Assembly: GCA_024276935.1 (NCBI GenBank) | Contig: JAJRWH010000063.1 | Span: 1-59,441, forward strand | Source: Deltaproteobacteria bacterium | GTDB taxonomy: Bacteria > Desulfobacterota > Desulfuromonadia > Desulfuromonadales > Geopsychrobacteraceae | DNA: 59,441 nt | Direction of reading: 5' to 3' | Shown here: piece by piece, positions 1 to 8,383 of the stretch | Layout: each line of letters begins with the position of its first letter | Position numbering within the stretch: the stretch's first letter is position 1 | The notes under the pieces: generated by a model | The model's input: the letters and a program-made list of their open reading frames with translations, nothing else | What the model was told of the DNA's origin: nothing | Database searches by the model: none | Made by a program: the position numbers and the translations under genes

Positions 1-138
1 CTCGCGGTGGACACCCTTGCCGTCCGGCTAGCGGTTCCCGTCATCAGGGTCCGCAGAGGACTTGCACCTCCAAGTCACCATTCAGCCACCACGGCTAAAT
101 GGATGGTGCTTACGCACCACGCGCCCTGCCGGGCGCAC
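1..138 (-). mobile_element. Group II intron, 5' end (class C type), runs off left edge
   Basis: Read on the minus strand, the intron starts at position 138 with GTGCGCCCGGC, matching the GUGYG 5' end of bacterial group II introns and the GUGxGCCCGGCA start of class C ribozymes such as that of Oceanobacillus. Further in come a GGTGCAAGTCC stretch and then GCCGGACGGCAAGGGTGTCC, which match conserved domain I elements. The upstream exon is the rho-independent terminator of pckA, and class C introns are known to insert just behind terminator hairpins. Only about 138 nt are visible. The rest of domain I, any reverse transcriptase ORF and domains V/VI lie outside the window, so activity cannot be judged. 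Confidence 0.88.
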
Positions 139-142
139 CAAT

Positions 143-175
143 AAAAAAAGGCGACCGATTATGACCGGTCGCCTT
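143..175 (-). terminator. Rho-independent terminator of pckA
   Basis: On the minus strand a 10-bp stem (AAGGCGACCG paired with CGGTCGCCTT) with an 8-nt loop is followed by a run of seven T. It begins 25 nt after the pckA stop codon. The group II intron starts four nucleotides beyond the T-run (exon end ATTG), so this hairpin is also the likely insertion target. Confidence 0.92.
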
Positions 176-199
176 GGCAAATCAAATGATCCTCGCTGT

Positions 200-1777
200 T
201 TACAACTGGGGACCATACTTGGTGAAGTCAACATCGCCAGGAATCACATATTTCTTGAAGTTCTCAACAAACATTCCGGCAAGTTTTTTGGCCGTTGCAT
301 CAAAATCGACCTTGTCTTCCCATGCATTGCGCGGATTAAGCAAATTGGCTTCAACACCGGGCAATTCTTTGGGAATGTGCAATTGGAAAAACTGGGTCTG
401 GTCAAATTCGACATTGTTGATCGACCCATCAAGAATAGCATTGATACAGGCGCGTGTTGCCTTGATACTCATCCGCTTGCCAACGCCATAACCACCACCA
501 ACCCAGCCGGTGTTGACAAGGTAGGCATTGACGCCATGTTCTTCGAGCTTCTGGCCAAGTAACTTACCGTAAACGGTCGGATGCAATGGCAAAAAGGCCT
601 CTCCGAAACAGGCCGAGAATGTTGCCTGAGGCTCGGTGACGCCACGTTCGGTTCCGGCAACTTTCGCCGTATAACCAGAGAGGAAGTAGTACATCGCCTG
701 CTCTTTGGTCAATCTGGATACTGGCGGCAAGACCCCGAAGGCATCACAGGTCAAAAAGATAACGTTCTGGGGGTGCCCACCCTTAAGGTTCGGCTCGTGA
801 TTTGCGATATGTTCAATGGGGTAGGAAACCCGGGTGTTCTCGGTTTTACTCCCATCATCATAATCAATTTTGCCCTGAGCATCGGCAACCACATTTTCGA
901 GGAGCGCATTACGCTTGATAGCACCAAAGATCTCAGGCTCATTCTCTGCCGAAAGGTTGATACATTTTGCATAACAACCACCCTCGAAATTGAACACACC
1001 ATCGTCGTCCCAGCCATGCTCGTCATCACCGATCAGCTTTCGTTTCGGATCTGTTGACAGGGTGGTTTTTCCGGTGCCCGAAAGTCCAAAAAAGAGTGCA
1101 ACATCTCCGGCTTCACCAACATTGGCACTACAGTGCATGGAAAGAATATTTTCCAGAGGCAACCAGTAGTTCATCATGGTGAACATCCCTTTTTTCATTT
1201 CGCCGCCATACCAGGTGCCGCCGATAATAGCGACATTCTTCTCGATATTGAAGACAACGAAAACGTCGGAGTTCAGACCATGTTTCTGCCATTTTTCATT
1301 GAGATAATTGCTGGCGTTGTAAATGGTAAAGTTCGATGTAAAAGCCTCAAGCTCTGCAGCTTCAGGACGGATAAACATATTGCGGACAAAGTGTGACTGC
1401 CAGGCAAACTCGGTGACAAAACGGACACTCTTGCGGGTTGCGGGATTCGATCCACAAAAACCATCTGTCACATAAAGGTCTTTCCCCGCCAGATAGGCGA
1501 GGGTGTCGGCATAAAGCTCATCAAAAACTTCGGGACTGACCGGCTGATTGATTTTGCCCCAGGCAATATTGTCCTGTGAGGGTGCCTGTTGAACAAAATA
1601 TTTGTCCTTGGGTGAGCGACCGGTAAATTTTCCGGTATCAACCATCATGGTGCCATTATCAGAAACAGCCCCTTCCTGACGGTCCTGCTCATGCTTGAAA
1701 AGCTGATCATAGTCGAGGTTGTGGTAGAGGGTACCGACGCTTTCCAGCCCCAGATCTGCTGCCTGCAATTGACTCAT
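200..1777 (-). CDS. pckA: Phosphoenolpyruvate carboxykinase (ATP)
   Basis: Cytoplasmic enzyme converting oxaloacetate + ATP to PEP + CO2 + ADP at the entry to gluconeogenesis. The product is 525 residues, normal for the ATP-dependent family. Visible motifs are RSPKDK near residue 54, the P-loop GLSGTGKTT near 231 (kinase-1a), and GDDEHGWDD just after it (kinase-2, metal binding). The ATG at 1777 was chosen over an upstream in-frame start because AGGGAG lies at good spacing before it and the family N-terminus matches [11 protein letters not shown]. It is a single gene with its own terminator, and a hairpin at 1850-1881 separates it from the upstream cytochrome gene. Confidence 0.97.
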   Translation of the reverse strand: MSQLQAADLGLESVGTLYHNLDYDQLFKHEQDRQEGAVSDNGTMMVDTGKFTGRSPKDKYFVQQAPSQDNIAWGKINQPVSPEVFDELYADTLAYLAGKDLYVTDGFCGSNPATRKSVRFVTEFAWQSHFVRNMFIRPEAAELEAFTSNFTIYNASNYLNEKWQKHGLNSDVFVVFNIEKNVAIIGGTWYGGEMKKGMFTMMNYWLPLENILSMHCSANVGEAGDVALFFGLSGTGKTTLSTDPKRKLIGDDEHGWDDDGVFNFEGGCYAKCINLSAENEPEIFGAIKRNALLENVVADAQGKIDYDDGSKTENTRVSYPIEHIANHEPNLKGGHPQNVIFLTCDAFGVLPPVSRLTKEQAMYYFLSGYTAKVAGTERGVTEPQATFSACFGEAFLPLHPTVYGKLLGQKLEEHGVNAYLVNTGWVGGGYGVGKRMSIKATRACINAILDGSINNVEFDQTQFFQLHIPKELPGVEANLLNPRNAWEDKVDFDATAKKLAGMFVENFKKYVIPGDVDFTKYGPQL

Positions 1778-1849
1778 CTGAAAACTCCCTGAAGGAAAAC
1801 GGTAATAATACAGAGCGGACCGAAGCAAACATCCGGTTTTGGCCCGACA

Positions 1850-1881
1850 ATAAAAAGAAAACCGGCCGTGTAAACGGCCGG
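1850..1881 (-). terminator. Rho-independent terminator downstream of cytochrome c gene
   Basis: Minus-strand hairpin CCGGCCG/CGGCCGG with a 6-nt loop (TTTACA), followed by TTTTCTTTTT. It lies between the cytochrome c gene (stop at 2004) and pckA. It most simply ends the cytochrome transcript. It could instead attenuate pckA if the pckA promoter lies upstream of it. Confidence 0.85.
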
Positions 1882-2003
1882 ACTATAGCGTAATCTTTAG
1901 GTGATGACAAGGGACCGCACGATTAAATTTAACCACCGTCAAAGGGTGATCTTTGCTGGCAAACCTTCCAGGTTGTTCTGCAGGTAGATTTCTCTTTTCT
2001 GCC

Positions 2004-2417
2004 TCATTGAGTTGCCCCGGAACGATCACGGATAAAAGCAACCAGCGACCAGATTTGCTCAGGATTCATGTAGGGCCCCCAGGCGGGCATAACCGACCCG
2101 GAAGACCGATAGGGTTCCACGTTTCGGCCCTGTTCGATTCGTCGGTACAGGTAGCCTGGTAAAAGGGTTCGATAACGTCGCTCTCTGAAATCAGGCGGAA
2201 TCGGAATCAGTCTTGCTGCTCTTTGGGTTCTTCCCTCACCAACACTGCCATGACATTCTGCACAATGTGCCTTGAACAATCGTTGACCGATCATTATTTG
2301 GGTCTGGTTACCAAACAGACCAGGTGGTGGAACCGGAAGTTTTTCACTTTCCTTGTGACAGGCAGCAATACTCAGAACTGCCAACATCAAACAAAGGAAA
2401 ACCTGGCATCGCCACAT
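2004..2417 (-). CDS. Monoheme c-type cytochrome lipoprotein
   Basis: A 137-residue exported electron carrier. The first 20 residues form a lipoprotein signal ending in a LSIAAC lipobox, so the mature protein should be anchored by a lipidated Cys20. One heme site, CAECH, sits at 52-56, with a candidate axial Met at 110 (SGSVMPAWG), as in class I cytochromes. AGGGA precedes the ATG at fair spacing. It lies downstream of the hydrogenase genes on the same strand but behind a hairpin terminator, so it probably has its own transcript or is reached by read-through. A role in taking electrons from the hydrogenase or another quinol-linked complex is inference. Confidence 0.85.
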   Translation of the reverse strand: MWRCQVFLCLMLAVLSIAACHKESEKLPVPPPGLFGNQTQIMIGQRLFKAHCAECHGSVGEGRTQRAARLIPIPPDFRERRYRTLLPGYLYRRIEQGRNVEPYRSSGSVMPAWGPYMNPEQIWSLVAFIRDRSGATQ

Positions 2418-2432
2418 AATTTTGTTCCCTAA

Positions 2433-2490
2433 CAGGGTGTTGAAAAACGTTTTCGAGGCCGCGAGTACAAGGCAGACAGTTTTTCAACCG
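2433..2490. repeat. Intergenic inverted repeat (GTTGAAAAAC arms)
   Basis: A perfect 10-bp inverted repeat, GTTGAAAAAC at 2439-2448 and GTTTTTCAAC at 2479-2488, brackets about 30 nt. It lies between the cytochrome c gene and the hydrogenase terminator. It looks like a REP-type element. I recall similar sequences between genes of Desulfuromonadales, but no second copy is visible in this window. Confidence 0.5.
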
Positions 2491-2496
2491 CTTGCT

Positions 2497-2528
2497 AAAA
2501 AAATATGGGCCATCTTATGTGATGGCCC
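2497..2528 (-). terminator. Rho-independent terminator of the hydrogenase operon
   Basis: Minus-strand stem GGGCCATC/GATGGCCC with a 6-nt loop, followed by ATATTTTTTT. It lies 24 nt past the stop of the maturation protease gene. Confidence 0.9.
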
Positions 2529-2551
2529 AATCCAGATAACAAAATTTTTTT

Positions 2552-3040
2552 TTATCCGCTGGGATCAAGATCCCTGAAGGGTTGCCCCCATTCTTCCAGC
2601 TGATTCCGCACTGCATCAACGACTTTGTCCAACGCACTGTCAACCGGCGGGGAAAGCTCCATCCCCATTTCAATCAGGCCTGACTGCGCTCCGATAACAA
2701 CCAGCTCGGAGGGCAGATTCCCTTGGAGCTCAGCCACCGCCAGAAGGTCTTGCAATCCCATCTGGTGAACCGACAGTTTGTTGGCAAATGCGCGGGGCAC
2801 CTCTTCTCCTTCCAGACGAAAAAGCGTTCCCGGGTCTGCACCCATCTGCAAGGCATCAACAATCAACAGACGATCTATCCCTTCCAGGCGAGGCAACAGA
2901 TCAAGCCCCAGGGTTCCGCCATCAAGCAATTGAACCTGAGCTCCCGGAACAAAACGTCGCTCCAACTCACTGATAACGCGACTGCCAAGACCATCGTCGC
3001 TCATGATCAGGTTACCTAATCCAAGAACCAGAATTCCCAT
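2552..3040 (-). CDS. hyaD: [NiFe]-hydrogenase maturation endopeptidase
   Basis: Removes the C-terminal tail of the hydrogenase large subunit after nickel insertion. The product is 162 residues, matching the HyaD/HybD family. The N-terminus MGILVLGLGN is typical. Candidate nickel ligands are in SDDGLG (Asp near 16), IVDAL and SVHQMG, aligning with Glu16/Asp62/His93 of E. coli HybD; an Asp here at the first position is common. The ATG at 3040 is preferred over a TTG one codon upstream. It overlaps the stop of hyaC (TGATG), so translation is probably coupled. It is the last gene of the operon. Confidence 0.93.
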   Translation of the reverse strand: MGILVLGLGNLIMSDDGLGSRVISELERRFVPGAQVQLLDGGTLGLDLLPRLEGIDRLLIVDALQMGADPGTLFRLEGEEVPRAFANKLSVHQMGLQDLLAVAELQGNLPSELVVIGAQSGLIEMGMELSPPVDSALDKVVDAVRNQLEEWGQPFRDLDPSG

Positions 3041-3693
3041 CAAAGATCCTTCGGGTCAATAAATTTGTAACCGCCAAAAATCGAGCTTAAGGTTCCGTTT
3101 TTCTCTTTTACGTCCATCAGCCAGGCGCTGTAAACATGATGAATTGCAAAACCGATGACCAGCCACATAATCATATGGTGGGTCAGGCGCAGGGCCTGGT
3201 TACCAAAGACACTTAAAAAGGGCGCGGTCAGGCTGGCCCAGAGGCCATTGGGATCATACTGGCCGTAAAGGGCAAAACCGCTGACAACCTGTACTGCAAA
3301 AAGAACAAAAACAAGTGAATAGGCCATGGCTGCCAAAGCATTGTGCCCCACCACATAAGGCGGTTTTTTACGCAAAAAGGTGTAGTAGGTGAAGGTTCCG
3401 ATGATATGCCCCCAGCCCTCTCTTGACGCCCAGGGTAAAAAGGCCCTCCAGCTTGCATGTTTGTTTCCGCAAAACATCCAGAGAACTCGAACGATCACCG
3501 AAACGGTAAACAGATAGGCAAAACCATAATGCACCACCCGCATCCAGCCCATGACAAAGGATTCGGTCTGCGGCACTGACAGGCTCGGATTGCCGATGTA
3601 ATATCCGGTAACCGATAAAACAATGATCGATATAACATTGAACCAGTGGGTCAGGCGTACCGGCCATTCCCAGACATAACGTATCTGCAACAT
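3040..3693 (-). CDS. hyaC: Ni/Fe-hydrogenase b-type cytochrome subunit
   Basis: Inner-membrane diheme cytochrome b of 217 residues that takes electrons from the hydrogenase small subunit and passes them to the quinone pool. Four hydrophobic segments and several membrane His residues are visible (WPVRLTHWFN near the start, RVVHYGFAY, VVGHNALAAM, LTHHMIMW). It belongs to the HyaC/HupC family. It lies 18 nt after the large subunit gene and overlaps the protease gene, so it belongs to the same transcript. Presence of this subunit points to H2 uptake linked to quinones rather than a soluble enzyme. Confidence 0.94.
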   Translation of the reverse strand: MLQIRYVWEWPVRLTHWFNVISIIVLSVTGYYIGNPSLSVPQTESFVMGWMRVVHYGFAYLFTVSVIVRVLWMFCGNKHASWRAFLPWASREGWGHIIGTFTYYTFLRKKPPYVVGHNALAAMAYSLVFVLFAVQVVSGFALYGQYDPNGLWASLTAPFLSVFGNQALRLTHHMIMWLVIGFAIHHVYSAWLMDVKEKNGTLSSIFGGYKFIDPKDL

Positions 3694-3711
3694 GGATCGA
3701 TCCTCCCTGAG

Positions 3712-5424
3712 CTAGAGTGCCTTGACCTTGATAATTTCATTCCCCCGTCCATCAAACAGATGAACGGCACAGGCCAGACAGGGGTCAAAGGAGTGGATGG
3801 TCCGCAATATTTCGAGCGGTTGCTCCTCGTTGGCAATTGGCGTACCGATCAGGGCCGCCTCATAGGGACCCAGCTGACCTGCGGCATCCCGCGGTCCGGC
3901 ATTCCAGGTTGAGGGAACGACCGCCTGATAATTGGCAATGGCTCCATTTTCAATGCGAATCCAGTGGCCGAGAGCACCGCGTGGGGCTTCATGGTAACCA
4001 AAACCCTGGGCTTCTTTCGGCCAGGTTGAGGGATCCCATTTTTCAGCGTTGTGGACCTCAAGAATACCGCGACCCATGTTGTCTTTCAGCTGATTCAGCC
4101 AACGTTCGGTTTTTTGCGCCAACATCAAACAATCAATGCCCCGTGCGGCAGTTCGACCAAGAGTTGAGAAAAGGGCTGCCGGGCCGACACCGAGAGTTTT
4201 CAGAACATGGCCGACAATCGCCTTGGCATCCTGGTTCCCGCTGGCATAAGCCACCAGCACCCGGGCCAACGGACCGACTTCCATCGGTTGGTCCATATAG
4301 CGCGGAGACTTGACCCACGAATATTTGCTGTCGGTATCGAGGAACTCGTAGGGCGGTTTGGGTCCGGTATAGTTGGGGGTTGTTTCACCATCGTAGGGAT
4401 GTTTCCCTTTATCATCACCACCAGTATAACTGTACCAGGAGTTGGTCACCGACTCGGTGATCTTCTTTTCATCCATCTCCAGCACATTGGCCAGGTCCTT
4501 GCCCATGATCACGCCGCGCTGGAAATAGAGGTTGTCGGTTCCACCACTGTTGTCCATCGGGAAATCACCGTAGGACAGATAGTTACCAACCCCTGCGCCA
4601 ATCCCAGCCCAATCCTTGTAAAAAGAAGCAACTGCCAGCAGATCAGGAATATAGACCTGCTCGACAAACCGGCGGGCTTTTTTCAACAACTTGCCAATCA
4701 GGGCAATCTTGTCAGCATTGAGCGCATTCTGGCTGTCAGGATCGACCGGAATCGCCATCCCGCCAACCAGGAAGGTTTGCGGATGCGGATTTTTCGAACC
4801 GAGAATCGCATGGATCTTGATGACGTCCTTCTGCCACTCGAGCGCTTCGAGATAATGGGCCACCGCCATCAGATTGGCTTCAGCCGGCAACTTGTAGGCA
4901 CTATGGCCCCAGTAAGCATTGGCAAAAGGTCCGAGACGCCCGGTTCCGACAAAGGCTTTAACCCGATCCTGAATCCCTTTAAAGTACTTGACGCTGCTCA
5001 TTGGCCAGTCTGAAACCGACTGGGCCAGCTGGGCCGTCTTTTTCGGATCAGCCGACAGCGCACTGACGATATCAACCCAGTCGAGCGCATGCAGATGATA
5101 AAAATGGATCACGTGATCCTGAACGTTCTGGATACCCATAATCAGGTTACGGATCAGGCGGGCATTATCCGGAATCTGAATCTTGAGCGCATCCTCAACC
5201 GCACGGATACTGGCCATGGAGTGAACGGTAGTACAAACACCGCAGAAACGCTGGGTGAAATGATGCGCATCTCGCGGATCACGCCCTTTCAAGATGGTTT
5301 CTATGCCACGAAAGGCGGTCGAAGAACTCCAGGCGTTCTGAATGCGCCCCCCTTCGATCTGCGCCTCAATCCGCAAGTGTCCTTCGATGCGGGTAATGGG
5401 GTCGACTGCTATCTTCTTCGCCAT
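3712..5424 (-). CDS. hyaB: [NiFe]-hydrogenase large subunit (group 1, uptake)
   Basis: Catalytic subunit (570 residues) holding the Ni-Fe(CN)2CO site. The N-terminal ligand motif RFCGVCTTVH has Cys61 and Cys64. The C-terminal motif DPCLACAVH supplies Cys549 and Cys552. The 15 residues after His555 form the peptide removed by the protease encoded two genes downstream. The N-terminus ITRIEGHLRIE is typical of the family. The gene follows the small subunit gene by 4 nt. The equivalent Geobacter genes are called hyaL; the symbol here follows E. coli usage. Confidence 0.97.
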   Translation of the reverse strand: MAKKIAVDPITRIEGHLRIEAQIEGGRIQNAWSSSTAFRGIETILKGRDPRDAHHFTQRFCGVCTTVHSMASIRAVEDALKIQIPDNARLIRNLIMGIQNVQDHVIHFYHLHALDWVDIVSALSADPKKTAQLAQSVSDWPMSSVKYFKGIQDRVKAFVGTGRLGPFANAYWGHSAYKLPAEANLMAVAHYLEALEWQKDVIKIHAILGSKNPHPQTFLVGGMAIPVDPDSQNALNADKIALIGKLLKKARRFVEQVYIPDLLAVASFYKDWAGIGAGVGNYLSYGDFPMDNSGGTDNLYFQRGVIMGKDLANVLEMDEKKITESVTNSWYSYTGGDDKGKHPYDGETTPNYTGPKPPYEFLDTDSKYSWVKSPRYMDQPMEVGPLARVLVAYASGNQDAKAIVGHVLKTLGVGPAALFSTLGRTAARGIDCLMLAQKTERWLNQLKDNMGRGILEVHNAEKWDPSTWPKEAQGFGYHEAPRGALGHWIRIENGAIANYQAVVPSTWNAGPRDAAGQLGPYEAALIGTPIANEEQPLEILRTIHSFDPCLACAVHLFDGRGNEIIKVKAL

Positions 5425-5428
5425 TGTT

Positions 5429-6553
5429 CTAGTCCTCCTTACTTACCTGATCAGATTCCATGTCATCACCCTTGCGCAGGGCACTGGCAACACCGTGTGC
5501 TCCAAAGGCGACCGCCGTTGCCGCTGCGATACCAAGACCAATCTTGTCTGCGGTTGCCTCAACTCCGAACCCGGGAACATTCGGTAAACGCTTGTAGAAG
5601 GGACTCATGGTATCCCAGAACTGAGGCTCGCTACAGCCGATACACCCGTGACCCGACTGAACAGGCCAACTGGTTCCTTCGTTGTAACGAACAGTCGGAC
5701 AATTGTGGAATGTTTCGGGCCCTTTACAGCCCAGCTTGTAGAGACACCAACCCTGGCGATGCCCGGCATCACCGAAGGCTTCAGCATACTGCCCGGCATC
5801 AAAGTGGGCACGGCGTTCGCAGTTATCATGAATCCGTTTGCCATAGGCAAACTTGGGGCGCCCCAAACTGTCGGTTGCCGGTAATCTGCCAAAAGTCAGA
5901 AAATGGACGATTGCCGCCGTCAGATTGGTTGCGTTGAGTGGACAACCTGGCAGATTCATGACCGTTGCACCGGGCACAGCTTCTGAAACCGAAATCGCAC
6001 CGGTCGGATTGGGTGCTGCCGCAGGAACACCGCCAAATGAAGCGCAGGAACCCACGGCAATGGTTGCCGCAGCATTGCCACAAACTTCACGCGCAATGTT
6101 CAATGCCGAATTACCCGCGACAGTACAATAGACGCCATCCTCTGCTGCCGGGATCGCTCCTTCGACAATGGCGATATACTTGCCTTTGTACTTTTCCATC
6201 GTCTGTCGCTTGGCCGCTTCGGCCTGATGTCCGGCAGCCGCCATGATGGTTTCATGATAGTCAATCGACAGATAATCGAGGATCAACTCGGTCGCTGTCG
6301 GCTGATTGGCACGCAGGAAGGCCTCTGAATCACCGGTACACCCCTGAAACTCCATCCAGATAACCGGAGGCCGATTATCGCCTTCAACGGCTTCGGCGAT
6401 TTTACCCATCATGGTGACAGGCAGGGCCAGGGTTGCCGTCATCACCGAACAGAATTTCATAAAATCTCGCCGACTGACTCCTCGAGTCTCCCAGCGTTGC
6501 AGGATTTCTTCCGGGATCACCCCATCCTGCATCTGTTTTTCTTCATGTGCCAT
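5429..6553 (-). CDS. hyaA: [NiFe]-hydrogenase small subunit, Tat-exported, membrane-anchored
   Basis: Iron-sulfur subunit (374 residues) that carries electrons from the active site to cytochrome b. A twin-arginine signal SRRDFMK lies at 27-33, followed by a hydrophobic stretch, so the folded heterodimer is exported by Tat to the periplasmic side. Cluster ligands are visible in EFQGCTGD, GSCASFGG, PGCPLNA, HDNCERR, GWCLYKLGCKGP and HGCIGC. A hydrophobic helix near the C-terminus (GLGIAAATAVAFGA) should anchor it in the membrane. The ATG at 6553 has AAGGAGGAG before it; an open frame upstream of this lacks such a site. First gene of the hya operon. Confidence 0.97.
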   Translation of the reverse strand: MAHEEKQMQDGVIPEEILQRWETRGVSRRDFMKFCSVMTATLALPVTMMGKIAEAVEGDNRPPVIWMEFQGCTGDSEAFLRANQPTATELILDYLSIDYHETIMAAAGHQAEAAKRQTMEKYKGKYIAIVEGAIPAAEDGVYCTVAGNSALNIAREVCGNAAATIAVGSCASFGGVPAAAPNPTGAISVSEAVPGATVMNLPGCPLNATNLTAAIVHFLTFGRLPATDSLGRPKFAYGKRIHDNCERRAHFDAGQYAEAFGDAGHRQGWCLYKLGCKGPETFHNCPTVRYNEGTSWPVQSGHGCIGCSEPQFWDTMSPFYKRLPNVPGFGVEATADKIGLGIAAATAVAFGAHGVASALRKGDDMESDQVSKED

Positions 6554-6690
6554 CACAGCTCCTCCTTTCTTGACTTCAAAAATAAACAATATCCTTGAGT
6601 AGATTGAATCGGGGCAGGCTTGCATATAAGGGTATTTATGACAGCAGGACTGCTCATCTGTCCTGCTGCAAAATTGACATAACAGCGTTT

Positions 6691-6777
6691 GTATACCGGC
6701 AGCCACAACTTGGAGTCAAGGTAAATTTATTATATAGCGTATACGGAATACAATATATGGTAATTGGTCGCGTATAC
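6691..6777. promoter_or_regulatory. Divergent promoter region with three GTATAC sites (candidate GntR operators)
   Basis: The 294-nt gap between hyaA and the epimerase gene contains GTATAC at 6691-6696, 6739-6744 and 6772-6777. The middle one, GTATACGGAATAC (6739-6751), differs at two positions from the 13-bp palindrome found before the GntR gene and the ATP synthase operon. It lies next to a minus-strand TATAAT (6729-6734) that could be the hyaA -10 box, a fitting place for a repressor. These are candidate sites only: the outer two are half-sites. Confidence 0.5.
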
Positions 6778-6847
6778 ATCTGCCAATATCCTGTTAAAGT
6801 TGCTAAAAGGAGCCAAGGTCGTTAAATATTCCTGTCAGGAGGATTTT

Positions 6848-7741
6848 ATGGATCTTTTTATAACGGGTGCCAGTGGTTTTGTCGGGCGGGCTCTGTGCCG
6901 GGAACTGGAGCAAAAAGGTCATCAACTCTACTGCCTGGTACGACCTGGTTCAGAAAAGCACCTTATCTCTTCACCTCGGGTCCATCCTGTTTGTGCAGAT
7001 TTGTTTTCGCTGGAAGAACTGACGGCTCCGATCAGCAAAGTCGATGCGGCCATTCATCTGGTGGGAATTATCCGCCAGTTCCCGACACGTCAGATCACCT
7101 TTGAGCGCTTGCACCAGCAGGCGACGACAATCATTTTGGAGGCAACCCGTCAGGCTGGGGTAAAGCGATTTTTACACATGAGTGCCAATGGGACAGATGA
7201 ACAGGCCCGCTCGGCCTACCACCAGAGCAAATGGCACGCCGAGCAGGCTGTGCGTAAAAGTGGTCTTGAGTGGACAATTTTTCGCCCCTCGCTGATTTAT
7301 GGCCCAGAAGATCAATTTATCAACCTTATTGCCAACCTGATTCGCCGTCTGCCCGTGGTTCCGGTGATCGGTGATGGTGAATACCTGCTGCAGCCTGTTC
7401 CTGTAGAACAGATTGCCCACAGTTTTTCCCTGGCGCTGGAACAGTCTGAAACGATTGAAAAAACCTATTTTTGTGGCGGGAAAGATCAATTGAGTTACAA
7501 CCAGTTGCTTGATCTTATCGGTGCTGCGCTGGGCAAGTCAAAGGTACGCAAGGTTCATCAACCCCTTCTGCTGATGCAACCCATTGTTGCGATATTACAG
7601 CATCTGCCGATATTTCCCTTGACCAGTGATCAGTTGCAGATGTTACTCGCAGGAAATTGTTGTGATACCACTCAGTGGCTTGCAGACTTTCATCTAGAGC
7701 CCTCTTCTACTGCTGAATCTCTCTCTTATCTGAAAAAATAA
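6848..7741 (+). CDS. NAD(P)-dependent epimerase/dehydratase, SDR family (NDUFA9/NmrA-like)
   Basis: A 297-residue atypical short-chain dehydrogenase. The Rossmann motif ITGASGFVGRAL lies near residue 5, a STY-like region follows (SAYHQSK near 120), and the FRPSLIYGPEDQF segment is typical of complex-I NDUFA9-like and UDP-sugar epimerase-like members. The ATG at 6848 is preceded by CAGGAGG. The longer frame upstream lacks this and would run through the regulatory region. Members act on nucleotide sugars, quinone-related or unknown substrates; none can be assigned here. It is divergent from the hydrogenase operon and may share its control region. Confidence 0.85.
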   Translation: MDLFITGASGFVGRALCRELEQKGHQLYCLVRPGSEKHLISSPRVHPVCADLFSLEELTAPISKVDAAIHLVGIIRQFPTRQITFERLHQQATTIILEATRQAGVKRFLHMSANGTDEQARSAYHQSKWHAEQAVRKSGLEWTIFRPSLIYGPEDQFINLIANLIRRLPVVPVIGDGEYLLQPVPVEQIAHSFSLALEQSETIEKTYFCGGKDQLSYNQLLDLIGAALGKSKVRKVHQPLLLMQPIVAILQHLPIFPLTSDQLQMLLAGNCCDTTQWLADFHLEPSSTAESLSYLKK

Positions 7742-7772
7742 AAGCCCCCCGACAACCATATGCCGGGGGGCT
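7730..7772 (-). terminator. Rho-independent terminator of the outer-membrane protein gene
   Basis: Stem AGCCCCCCG/CGGGGGGCT at 7743-7772. Read on the minus strand it is followed by TTTTATTTTTT. The plus-strand epimerase gene ends at its left edge and may use the hairpin as well, but there is no T-run in that direction. Confidence 0.88.
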
Positions 7773-7792
7773 GAAAGCTTGAAAAAGTAGAT

Positions 7793-8359
7793 TTAGAAAT
7801 CGAGGCTGATTCCAAAACGGACTGTATTGTCAAGATCCCGATTGCCCCGGTTTTTAATATCTGCCTGAATATTCTGGTAGGCCAGTGTCACCTTGGCATT
7901 CGGCAACACCTTGTAGCTGACACCACAGCCCCAATCGAGATAGTCTTTGCCATCCATAAAGGTGAATATTTCCGGAGAATATACCAGATGCCCGGCAAAG
8001 CCGACCCCCTGCAATGCTGGTGGCGTATACTCGGCCATAAAACCCAGACCAACAGCCAGTAACTTTTGGTCGTTTTTGGTTTGTCCACCATTGACCGCGA
8101 CATCAAGGCCCAGCTTCAACCCGGCGGCGTTACCCGGTGTTCCCGTAACCCCGGCCGCAGCACCAAACAGGTTTGTGCTGCTGTCGTCATTATAGAGGTA
8201 GCGAACCTTTGCGAAGGTATCGCCATAATTCTGGGTATCGAGCTGCTGAACATATTCAACTTGTGTGCTGTGCTGATTGAGATCAATTGAAAAGTTACCC
8301 GCAAAGACGGCGGGGACAAAGGCCAATGACAGCACCAGGCTCAAAAATAATCTTTTCAT
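7793..8359 (-). CDS. YfaZ-like outer-membrane beta-barrel protein
   Basis: A 188-residue exported protein. Residues 1-20 are a signal peptide ending AVFAG. The rest has alternating polar/hydrophobic strands rich in Gly and aromatics and ends in a strand with terminal Phe (VRFGISLDF), the usual signature for barrel insertion. Length, the central long glycine-rich part (LGLDVAVNGG) and the overall pattern resemble the YfaZ family, whose function is unknown. It stands 24 nt downstream of the GntR regulator gene on the same strand, so it may be co-transcribed with it. Confidence 0.7.
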   Translation of the reverse strand: MKRLFLSLVLSLAFVPAVFAGNFSIDLNQHSTQVEYVQQLDTQNYGDTFAKVRYLYNDDSSTNLFGAAAGVTGTPGNAAGLKLGLDVAVNGGQTKNDQKLLAVGLGFMAEYTPPALQGVGFAGHLVYSPEIFTFMDGKDYLDWGCGVSYKVLPNAKVTLAYQNIQADIKNRGNRDLDNTVRFGISLDF

Positions 8360-8383
8360 CTGTGACTCCTTCCAGAGACTTTT

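Noticed and set aside
4207-5013. Antisense open frame of 268 codons inside the hydrogenase large subunit gene
   Set aside because: Shadow of hyaB; low-complexity composition, no motif, no start signal.
5107-5118. GATCACGTGATC palindrome considered as a parS site
   Set aside because: Shares only the CACGTG core with parS and lies inside conserved hydrogenase codons.
8025-8030. Further GTATAC hexamers at 8025 and 42521 considered as GntR sites
   Set aside because: Both lie in coding sequence without the second half-site.
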